11,962 bases of DNA from Myxococcota bacterium. Its GTDB lineage: Bacteria; Myxococcota_A; UBA9160; PR03. The stretch lies in assembly GCA_025453505.1 (NCBI GenBank), contig JALOQG010000047.1:1-11962 (forward strand). Reading direction: 5' to 3'. Made by a program: the position numbers and the translations under genes. Of the stretch, positions 1 through 6,101 are shown one piece after another (the first letter of the stretch is position 1; the number at the start of each line of letters is the position of its first letter). The notes below the pieces were generated by a model that was given only the letters and a program-made list of their open reading frames with translations, was not told the DNA's origin and searched no databases.

Positions 1-305
1 AGCACGCGCAGGCCCGTCGCGCGCGCGAGCTGCGTGCAGAGCGCGCGGTGCGAGCCGACGCCGCCCGCGTTGTACGAGCCGCCGTGGAAGTAGACGAGCG
101 CGCGATCCGCGTCGGCGTCCGGCGCGATCGTCCACTCTGCGGGCACGCCGCCCGCAGAGACCGGTTCGTAGCGCACGTCGGGCGGGCGCTGGAAGAGCGC
201 GGCGGCGGCGTCGAGCCGCGCGCGCATCGTCGCGACGCCGGCGGGCGCTCCGAAGTCGAGGCTCGCGAGGATTTCGCGGACCTTGCGGATCTCGGCGCTC
301 GGCAT
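1..305 (-). CDS. Alpha/beta hydrolase, acetyl-esterase/hormone-sensitive-lipase type (N-terminal part only)
   Basis: Reading the minus strand from the ATG at 305 gives 101 residues beginning MPSAEIRKVREILASLD, then the frame leaves the window. Residues about 69-80 read ALVYFHGGSYNA, followed by GSHRALCTQLARATG. This is the layout of the oxyanion-hole strand and following helix of family IV esterases (hormone-sensitive-lipase type), which hydrolyse short acyl or carboxylic esters in the cytoplasm. The canonical HGGG box is HGGS here (residues 74-77). The catalytic Ser, Asp and His would lie in the missing two thirds, so the activity cannot be confirmed. The start is supported by an AAGGAGT ribosome site five bases upstream. 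The stop of the membrane-protein gene lies 23 bases upstream on the same strand, so the two are probably co-transcribed. The fold assignment is strong; the substrate is unknown. Confidence 0.8.
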   Translation of the reverse strand, partial: MPSAEIRKVREILASLDFGAPAGVATMRARLDAAAALFQRPPDVRYEPVSAGGVPAEWTIAPDADADRALVYFHGGSYNAGGVGSHRALCTQLARATGLRV

Positions 306-310
306 CGGGA

Positions 311-317
311 ACTCCTT
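311..317 (-). promoter_or_regulatory. Ribosome binding site of the esterase gene
   Basis: The minus strand reads AAGGAGT, ending five bases before the ATG at 305. It is one of the few strong Shine-Dalgarno sequences in the window and fixes the start of the partial esterase gene. It lies in the 23-base spacer after the membrane-protein gene. Confidence 0.7.
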
Positions 318-328
318 CCGGCCGCGCG

Positions 329-1384
329 TCAGCGCAGCGCCAGCTCGACGAGTTGATCGACGAAGGACCCGCCGAGCCACGAGCCGATCGGGATGGCGAG
401 ATACAGGACGAAGCGGCGCAGCGTCGGCGCGTCGAGCAGCCACTCGGGGACGTCCGACACGAGAGTGCGCCAGGCGACGAGGTCGGCGATCGTACCGGCC
501 TCGGCGTTCGCTCCCTGCTCGGCGCGCGCGCGGCGCAAGGCGGCGTCGCAGCGCTCGAGCTCGGCGCGCTTTTCCGCCTGGATCGCGCGGCGCGCGCCGC
601 GCAGCGGCGAGAGCAGGGCGGTCGCCGCTGCGACGAGCGCGGCCAGGGCCGCGATCGTGACCACGGTGAAGAGTCCCCGTTTGTCGTAATCGAAGAGATA
701 GAGCGCGAGCACCGACATCAACCCGACGACGAGCAGCGCGAAACGCAAACCCTGACGCGTGAGCGGCGCGAGCGGGCGCAGGTCGAGCAGATCCACGCGC
801 ACGAGCTCGCCGACGCGCGAAAGGCGTCGCGACTCCGCGCCGACCGAGTAGATGAAGCGTCCCGCGAACCAGCCGAGCGACGGCAGCAGGATGCGCTGGA
901 AGATCGACTCGGTGCCGTGCATCCAGATTGCCCACGCGTAGAGGTCGCGGTCGATCCAGAACGGGATCGCCACGGCCAGCGCGACGCCGATCCAGCCGGC
1001 GATCCGCAGCCGCCTCGCGTCGAAGCGGCCGGCCTGCGCGCGCAACGCGTCCACCGTCTCCGGCGTGGCGCGAAGCTGCGGCGCGAGCGCGGCGATCGTG
1101 GCGCGCGTCGAGCGCACGCCGTCCGCGAAGGCCGCGGGCAGATACGCGACGAGCAGGATCATGACGAGCGCGATCCGGAAGTTGACCTGCGCATCGAGGA
1201 CGCGGTGGGGCGGCCCGTCGCCCGCGAGCAGCGGGAAGCGGCCGAAACTCCACTCGGCCGCGAAGAAGAGCACGAAGAGGCCGATCGCGAGCGCGAGCGC
1301 GAGCCGCCACGGCGACCACGGCGGCGTCTCGGCGAGTCGCTGCGTCCAGGGCGCATCGGCGAGGGCGCTCGAAGCGGCGGTCAT
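329..1384 (-). CDS. Multi-pass membrane protein of unknown function
   Basis: The 351-residue product from the ATG at 1384 is not recognised as a named family. Hydrophobic stretches that look membrane-spanning lie near residues 27-46, 70-87, 128-144, 164-181, 214-231, 238-258 and 325-342, about seven in all. Between the sixth and seventh is a charged, Arg/Glu-rich stretch (about 262-300) that is probably helical and cytoplasmic. A less hydrophobic loop (about 88-127) follows the second segment. The C-terminus reads YLAIPIGSWLGGSFVDQLVELALR. No catalytic or ligand-binding motif is apparent. The reading frame stays open far upstream on the minus strand, but the sequence before this ATG turns into low-complexity Arg/Glu-rich residues antisense to the ceramidase-like gene, so this start is the best choice even though no Shine-Dalgarno is visible. 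It is divergent from the ceramidase-like gene and upstream of the esterase gene. Confidence 0.75.
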   Translation of the reverse strand: MTAASSALADAPWTQRLAETPPWSPWRLALALAIGLFVLFFAAEWSFGRFPLLAGDGPPHRVLDAQVNFRIALVMILLVAYLPAAFADGVRSTRATIAALAPQLRATPETVDALRAQAGRFDARRLRIAGWIGVALAVAIPFWIDRDLYAWAIWMHGTESIFQRILLPSLGWFAGRFIYSVGAESRRLSRVGELVRVDLLDLRPLAPLTRQGLRFALLVVGLMSVLALYLFDYDKRGLFTVVTIAALAALVAAATALLSPLRGARRAIQAEKRAELERCDAALRRARAEQGANAEAGTIADLVAWRTLVSDVPEWLLDAPTLRRFVLYLAIPIGSWLGGSFVDQLVELALR

Positions 1385-1450
1385 GGCGCGGGAGGGTACC
1401 CGCTCGCGTTCGTGGCGGCGCGGCCCGTCGCTGGCGTAGCCTCGCCCGCC
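1385..1450. promoter_or_regulatory. Short divergent intergenic region, presumed to hold two promoters
   Basis: These 66 bases separate the divergent starts of the membrane-protein gene and the ceramidase-like gene, so promoters for both must lie here or inside the flanking coding ends. I could not identify convincing -10/-35 boxes on either strand. A small inverted repeat GCGGG/CCCGC surrounds GGGTACCC near 1388-1402. Neither gene has a clear Shine-Dalgarno, which would fit leaderless or weakly initiated transcripts. The call rests on gene layout only. Confidence 0.3.
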
Positions 1451-2245
1451 GTGGCGATTCCGGCCCCTCGCGCGCGCGTCGAGCTCCGATCGCCGGCGTG
1501 GTCGCGCGCCGCGGTCGGAACGTCGGTCGTATTGGCGCTCGCCGCCGTGTCGCTCGTGGGCCTTCCGAGCGCGATGGTGTGGTCGGGTCTCTCGCCCGCC
1601 GACTGCACGGAGTACTGCGAGGCGCAGACGCGCTGCGGCCCGCTCGCCACACGGGCGGCGGTCCAGCAGCCGCTCAATTCGTGGTCGAATCTCGGCTTCC
1701 TCTTCGTCGGATTGCTCGCGCTGCGGCCGCCGATCTCGGCGCTCTCCGCGCTCTTCGCCGTCTCGTGTGCGTTGCTCGCGACCGGGAGCTTCTTGTTCCA
1801 CGCGAGCGTGACCCGCGAGATGCAATGGCTCGACATGGTCGGGACCTACGCCGCGCTCGTCGCCGTGATCGCGCGCGGCGCCGTCGCGGCCTTCGGCGTG
1901 CGGCCCGCGCTCGCGATCGCCGCGGCGCTCGTCGCCGATCTCCTCTTCGCGCTCTTCAAGTGGTCGATCCCGGGCACCGTCGCGTTGCCGTTGCTGATCG
2001 TCGTCGCGAGCGTGCCGATCGTGCGCATGGTCCGCAGCGGACGCCGCTCCGCGCGCGCCGCGCTGCTGCCCGGATCGCTGATGCTGCTGGCGGTCGTGTT
2101 CCGCCAGCTCGACGTCGCCGGCGTGTGGTGCCTGCCCGAGAGCCGCGTCTATCAGGGGCACGCGCTCTGGCACCTGCTGACGGCCGCGTCGCTCGGCGCG
2201 GTGTTCTTCTTCTTCGAGAACGCGCCGGCGGAGGCGCGAACGTGA
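1451..2245 (+). CDS. CREST-superfamily membrane hydrolase, alkaline-ceramidase-like
   Basis: The 264-residue integral membrane protein matches the alkaline ceramidase/PAQR/Per1 (CREST) family, Zn-dependent amidohydrolases of membrane lipids. Family key residues are present with the right spacing. GSFLFH gives Ser113 and His117, LDM gives Asp128 (eleven residues after the His, as in human ACER3), and GHALWH gives His237 and His241. An N-terminal SPADCTEYCEAQ followed by QQPLNSWSN resembles the DWCEENY and EFWNT regions that hold calcium in ACER3, with the later Glu apparently Gln here. Hydrophobic segments fall near 22-40, 80-91, 95-111, 130-150, 152-168, 176-192, 204-218 and 240-256. The GTG at 1451 is my choice of start: it keeps the first hydrophobic segment, but has no ribosome site. 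GTG at 1412 and ATG at 1572 are alternatives. The stop overlaps the PLP-enzyme start by four bases. The true substrate (ceramide-like or other amide lipid) is not shown by sequence. Confidence 0.82.
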   Translation: MAIPAPRARVELRSPAWSRAAVGTSVVLALAAVSLVGLPSAMVWSGLSPADCTEYCEAQTRCGPLATRAAVQQPLNSWSNLGFLFVGLLALRPPISALSALFAVSCALLATGSFLFHASVTREMQWLDMVGTYAALVAVIARGAVAAFGVRPALAIAAALVADLLFALFKWSIPGTVALPLLIVVASVPIVRMVRSGRRSARAALLPGSLMLLAVVFRQLDVAGVWCLPESRVYQGHALWHLLTAASLGAVFFFFENAPAEART

Positions 2246-3207
2246 CGCGCTACGCCGCCGATCTCGCCGCCGTGCGGGCCGCCGCCGCGCGCGTTGCCGG
2301 CCGTGCGAAGCGCACGCCGATCGCGCGCTGCGGGACGCTCGACGCGCTCGCCGGCCGCTCGCTCTTCTTCAAGTGCGAGCAGTACCAGAAGAGCGGCTCC
2401 TTCAAGTTCCGCGGCGCGTGCAACGCGGTCGAGTCGCTCGACGCCGCAGCGGCGCAGCGCGGCGTCGCGGCGCACAGCTCGGGCAATTTCGCGCAGGCGC
2501 TCGCACTCGCGGCCCGCGCGCGCGGCATCGACGCGCATCTCGTGATGCCGTCGAATGCGCCCGCGGTGAAGAAACACGCGGTGCTCGGCTACGGAGCGCG
2601 CGTCGTCGCGTGCGAGCCGACGCTGGCTGCGCGCGAAGCGGCGCTCGCGGAGGTTCTCGCGGAGACCGGCGCGACGCCGCTCCACCCCTACGACCACGAC
2701 GACGTGATCGCGGGGCAGGGGACCGCGGCACTCGAGATGCTCGAAGACGTCCCGGATCTCGATGCGATCGTCGCGCCGGTCGGCGGCGGCGGACTCGTGT
2801 CGGGACTCGCGATCGCGGCGACCGCACTGCGCCCGGGCATCCGCGTCTTCGCGGCCGAGCCGGCCGGGGCCGACGACGCCGCGCGTTCGAAGCGCGCCGG
2901 ACGCGTGATCCCGATGGAGCGGCCGGTCACGATCGCCGACGGCCTGCTCACGAGCCTGGGCGAGCGGACCTGGCCCGTAGTGCGCGATCTCGTCGAGGAC
3001 GTGGTCGTCGTCTCGGAGGCGGAGATCGTCGCGGCGATGCGGCTGGCTTGGGAGCGCGGCAAGCTGCTCGTCGAGCCGAGCGCCGCCGTGGCGCTCGCGG
3101 CCGTGCTCGCGGAGCCGTTCCGCACGCGGTCTGGACTCGCGCGCGTGGGCGTCGTGCTCTCGGGCGGAAACGTGGACCTCGACCGGCTGCCATGGGCGGC
3201 GCGCTGA
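2242..3207 (+). CDS. PLP-dependent threonine/serine dehydratase, serine-racemase-like
   Basis: This 321-residue fold-type II PLP enzyme would deaminate threonine or serine to 2-oxobutyrate or pyruvate, or racemise serine, in the cytoplasm. SGSFKFRGA (51-59) carries the Schiff-base Lys55. SSGNFAQA (79-86) is the substrate-carboxylate loop, with Phe where most relatives have His. GGGGL (181-185) grips the PLP phosphate, and LSGGN (306-310) contacts the PLP ring nitrogen. EPAGADD supplies Glu206, Ala210 and Asp212, the spacing of the divalent-metal site of mammalian serine racemase (210/214/216). The protein lacks a C-terminal ACT regulatory domain, so it is the short catabolic/racemase type and not the biosynthetic IlvA type. 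The GTG start overlaps the previous stop as GTGA, implying translational coupling to the CREST hydrolase. Dehydratase versus racemase cannot be decided from sequence. Confidence 0.9.
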   Translation: MTRYAADLAAVRAAAARVAGRAKRTPIARCGTLDALAGRSLFFKCEQYQKSGSFKFRGACNAVESLDAAAAQRGVAAHSSGNFAQALALAARARGIDAHLVMPSNAPAVKKHAVLGYGARVVACEPTLAAREAALAEVLAETGATPLHPYDHDDVIAGQGTAALEMLEDVPDLDAIVAPVGGGGLVSGLAIAATALRPGIRVFAAEPAGADDAARSKRAGRVIPMERPVTIADGLLTSLGERTWPVVRDLVEDVVVVSEAEIVAAMRLAWERGKLLVEPSAAVALAAVLAEPFRTRSGLARVGVVLSGGNVDLDRLPWAAR

Positions 3208-3212
3208 AGGAG
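3207..3212 (+). promoter_or_regulatory. Ribosome binding site of the amidase gene
   Basis: AAGGAG begins on the last base of the preceding stop codon and lies five bases before the ATG at 3218. It confirms the amidase start and shows that the gene is translated from the same message with its own ribosome entry. Confidence 0.75.
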
Positions 3213-3217
3213 AACCG

Positions 3218-4675
3218 ATGCAGGAGCTGACGCGACTCGACGCGATGGCGCAGGCCGAGCTGGTGCGACGCGGCGAGGTGTCGCCGCGCGAGCTGGTCGA
3301 CGCCGCGATCGCACGCATCGAGAAGACGAATCCCGCCGTACACGCGGTCGTGTCCACGGCCTTCGATCGCGCGCGCGATGCCGCCGTCGCGCTCGAGGCC
3401 GAAGCGAAGCGCGGCGCGAAGCGACCCTTCCTCGGCGTTCCGTTCCTGATGAAGGACATCGGCGGCCAGGAGGCCGGTGCGCCGTACCACATGGGCATGA
3501 AGTGCCTGAAGCGCGCACAGTGGACGGAGGCGGCGTCGAGCCACTTCACGGAGAAGCTGTACGCGGCGGGCTTCGTCTCGCTCGGCCGCACCAACACGCC
3601 GGAGCTCGCGCTGCTGCCGACCACCGAGCCCGAGGCGTACGGCGCGACGGCGAATCCCTGGAACCTCGGCCACAGCGCGGGCGGATCGAGCGGCGGCGCG
3701 GCGGCGGCCGTCGCGGCCGGCATGGTTCCCGCGGCGCACGCGAGCGACGGCGGCGGATCGATCCGCATCCCCGCTTCGCATTGCGGGCTCGTCGGCCTCA
3801 AGCCGACCCGTGCGCGCGCGTCGTTCGGACCGGCTGCGGGCGAACGCTGGAGCGGCTTCTCGTGCGAACACGTCGTGTCGCACAGCGTGCGCGATACCGC
3901 GGCGATCCTCGACGTCGTCGCCGGCCGCATGCCCGGCGATCCGTACTCGGCGGCGCCGCCGTCGCGTCCGTATCTGCAGGAGATCGGGGCCGATCCGGGC
4001 CGGCTGCGCATCGGCGTGCTCGCGGGTTCGCCGCGCGAGGGCGTGCAGGTCGATCCCGCTTGCAGCGAGGCCGCGCGCATCGCGGCGCGCGCGCTCGCAT
4101 CGCTCGGGCACCACGTCGAGGAATCGAGCCCCGAGGCGTATGCCGACACGCAGGTGGGACGGTCGTACGTCACGCTGGTCGCGTCGAACATCGCCCGCTC
4201 GCTCGACGCGGTCGGCGAGAAGCTCGGCCGCACGCTGGTGCCGGACGACGTCGAGAACACGACGTGGGCCGTCGCGCAGATCGGCCGCGCGACGACCGCG
4301 CCGGCGTATCTCGCGATGCTGGAGTGGGCGCACGCGTTCGGCCGCCGCATGGCGGCGTGGTGGGAAGGCGGCTTCGATCTGCTCGTCACGCCCGTCACGG
4401 CCGAGCCGCCGCCGCCGCTCGGCCAGTTCGTGTCGCCGCCCGACGTGCCGCTGAAGGCCTATCTGCGCGCGGCGCCCTTCGGCGCCTTCACGTTCCCGAT
4501 CAATCTGACCGGGCAGCCTGCGATCTCGCTGCCGCTGCACCATACGGAGTCGGGTCTGCCGGTCGGCGCGATGCTGACGGCCGCGTACGGCCGCGAGGAT
4601 CTGCTCCTGCGCGTCGCGGCGCAGCTCGAGCAGGCGGTGCCTTGGCGCGAGCGCCGGGCGCCCGGCTACGCCTGA
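3218..4675 (+). CDS. Amidase-signature hydrolase, 6-aminohexanoate-cyclic-dimer-hydrolase (NylA)-like
   Basis: The 485-residue product is a full-length amidase-signature enzyme, which hydrolyses carboxamides by a Ser-cisSer-Lys triad. PFLGVPFLMKDIGG (70-83) supplies Lys79, GHSAGGSSGG (151-160) supplies cis-Ser157, and DGGGSIRIPAS (177-187) supplies the nucleophile Ser181. The stretches AGAPYHMG, GRTNTPELALLPTTEPEAYG and GERWSGFSCEHVVSHSVRDTA are those I associate with the NylA-like branch (cyclic amide and fatty-amide hydrolases) and not with the GatA transamidosome subunit; no gatB or gatC is adjacent. No signal peptide is seen, so it is cytoplasmic. It starts 10 bases after the PLP enzyme with a good ribosome site, and is the likely last gene of the operon. 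Its last ten bases overlap the convergent hydrolase gene. The natural substrate is unknown. Confidence 0.92.
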   Translation: MQELTRLDAMAQAELVRRGEVSPRELVDAAIARIEKTNPAVHAVVSTAFDRARDAAVALEAEAKRGAKRPFLGVPFLMKDIGGQEAGAPYHMGMKCLKRAQWTEAASSHFTEKLYAAGFVSLGRTNTPELALLPTTEPEAYGATANPWNLGHSAGGSSGGAAAAVAAGMVPAAHASDGGGSIRIPASHCGLVGLKPTRARASFGPAAGERWSGFSCEHVVSHSVRDTAAILDVVAGRMPGDPYSAAPPSRPYLQEIGADPGRLRIGVLAGSPREGVQVDPACSEAARIAARALASLGHHVEESSPEAYADTQVGRSYVTLVASNIARSLDAVGEKLGRTLVPDDVENTTWAVAQIGRATTAPAYLAMLEWAHAFGRRMAAWWEGGFDLLVTPVTAEPPPPLGQFVSPPDVPLKAYLRAAPFGAFTFPINLTGQPAISLPLHHTESGLPVGAMLTAAYGREDLLLRVAAQLEQAVPWRERRAPGYA

Positions 4676-6000
4676 GCGGCGACCGCCGGCTGCATGCGCG
4701 CCGCGATCTCCGCGGCGCTCGGGTCGGCCACCGGGAACGGCGCCACCTTCGCGCGCGCGTCGGCGTGCGCGTCGTCGAGCAGGGTCGTCGCATCGAGCGC
4801 TTCGGCGAGCAACGCCTGCACGGACGGCTCGAGCAGGAACGAAACGTGCGATCCCTGGTACCAGACGACGCGCGGCCGATCCCAGTGGTGCCAGAGGTCG
4901 AGCGCGTGGTGCGGCGGAGCGAGCCGGTCCGCGACGCCCGCGTAGATGTAGCGGCGCGCATGTCCGATCTGAGGCGGCATCGCGAGCGGCGACACGACGC
5001 GCAGCGCCTGCCCGATCTCGGACGTCGGGAACCCGAGCCACTCCGCGGCGCGCAGCAGTGCGGGCGGCACGTGCGCGCGCGCGAGATCGAGGAAGCACGC
5101 GGCGGGAATGCCGAGCACGACGCGCTCGATGCCCGGCTCGAGCGCCGACAACAACGCCGCCGTGTAGCCGCCGAGCGACACGCCGTGCACGCCGATCGCC
5201 GGCGCGCCCTGGTGGCGCAGCCACGCGAGCAGGCTGCGCAGGTCCCACACCGCCTGCGCCTGCGCGTGGATCGTGTCGAGGAAATCGCCCGAGAGGTAGC
5301 CGTCGCCGCCGCGCCGGCCGCAGGTGCGCGGGCCGTGGAACGGCATCACGAAGATCGCGACGTTGAGTCCGAGCGTGTGATGCAGCCACTGCGCGCGGAA
5401 GCCCGCGAAGTCCACGCTCGGCCGGCCCATGCGATAGCCGGGCACGCACACCACCCACGGCCGCTGCGGTCCGGGATGTCGCAACACCCACGCGTGCGCC
5501 GTGTGATTGCCTTCCTGTTGCAGCCAGCGCGCCGCGCCGGGCTCGTCCGGGAGCGGCGCGTAGCCGCTCTCGAAGGAGAGATGCGAGAACGCGACGTGCG
5601 CCATGCGCGCGCTCCGCTCGCTGACGCGCGCGGCCGGCGGGGTGCGGTGATACGACGCGGGATCCGCGAGCCAGCCGCGCCGGTCGAAGAGCGCGCAGGC
5701 TTCGTCGAGTTCGCGTCGCGCGCGGGCCCACTCGGTGCGGCCCATCGCGAGCACGCTGCTGGCGGCTTCGGTGGCGAAGAAGAACTCGTCGAGCGCGACC
5801 TTGAACGCGAGCGACGCCGACCGCTCCGCGCTGGGTGTGTCGTCGCGCTGCGGTGCGAGAGCGCGACCCGCCCAGCGCAGTCCGAGCACCCCGGGCAGCG
5901 CGGCTGCGCGCAGGCCCGCTTCCATGCCGAGCCAGAGCCCCTGCTCCAGCTTCCCCTTGAGATCTTCCAGTCCCGCAAGAGCATCCGCGACGACGGCCAA
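4666..6000 (-). CDS. Alpha/beta hydrolase with long N-terminal extension
   Basis: The hydrolase core lies in the second half of a 444-residue protein. WVVCVPGYRMG (182-192) is an early strand and loop, and MPFHGPR (219-225) resembles an oxyanion region. GVSLGG (273-278) is the nucleophile elbow with Ser275, ADRLAPP supplies the likely acid Asp358, and GSHVSF supplies the likely base His385. All three triad residues are present, so it is probably active as an esterase, lipase or peptidase-like hydrolase. About 180 residues precede the core, mostly helical and Ala/Arg-rich; I do not recognise a domain there. No signal peptide or sortable tail is visible. The TTG at 6000 is the longest start, with only weak GGGG upstream. 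An ATG at 5925 (residue 26) is an alternative, also lacking a good ribosome site. The gene is convergent with the amidase, overlapping it by 10 bases. It follows the transporter gene on the same strand after 101 bases with no clear terminator, so partial read-through from that operon is possible. Confidence 0.85.
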   Translation of the reverse strand: MAVVADALAGLEDLKGKLEQGLWLGMEAGLRAAALPGVLGLRWAGRALAPQRDDTPSAERSASLAFKVALDEFFFATEAASSVLAMGRTEWARARRELDEACALFDRRGWLADPASYHRTPPAARVSERSARMAHVAFSHLSFESGYAPLPDEPGAARWLQQEGNHTAHAWVLRHPGPQRPWVVCVPGYRMGRPSVDFAGFRAQWLHHTLGLNVAIFVMPFHGPRTCGRRGGDGYLSGDFLDTIHAQAQAVWDLRSLLAWLRHQGAPAIGVHGVSLGGYTAALLSALEPGIERVVLGIPAACFLDLARAHVPPALLRAAEWLGFPTSEIGQALRVVSPLAMPPQIGHARRYIYAGVADRLAPPHHALDLWHHWDRPRVVWYQGSHVSFLLEPSVQALLAEALDATTLLDDAHADARAKVAPFPVADPSAAEIAARMQPAVAAQA

Positions 6001-6101
6001 GCAAGCACCCCGTTGCAGCGTCTTACGCCCCTCGGGCCCCCGCCGTCAAGCTTCTTCCGCGTGCGTCCAGAATCGGCAACGGGCCCGCCGACGCGCAGGG
6101 A

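Noticed and set aside
353..1450. Upstream extension of the ceramidase-like frame
   Set aside because: The extension is antisense to the membrane-protein gene and consists of charged low-complexity residues; family similarity begins only after 1451.
2152..4398. Long minus-strand open frame (748 codons) opposite the PLP enzyme and amidase
   Set aside because: It is Ala/Arg/Ser-rich without any recognisable motif and lies antisense to two genes with complete catalytic motifs; an open shadow frame caused by high GC.
2948..6004. Minus-strand open frame of 1018 codons
   Set aside because: It is Arg/Gly-rich and low-complexity, and overlaps the amidase and the alpha/beta hydrolase in another frame; its length reflects GC content only.
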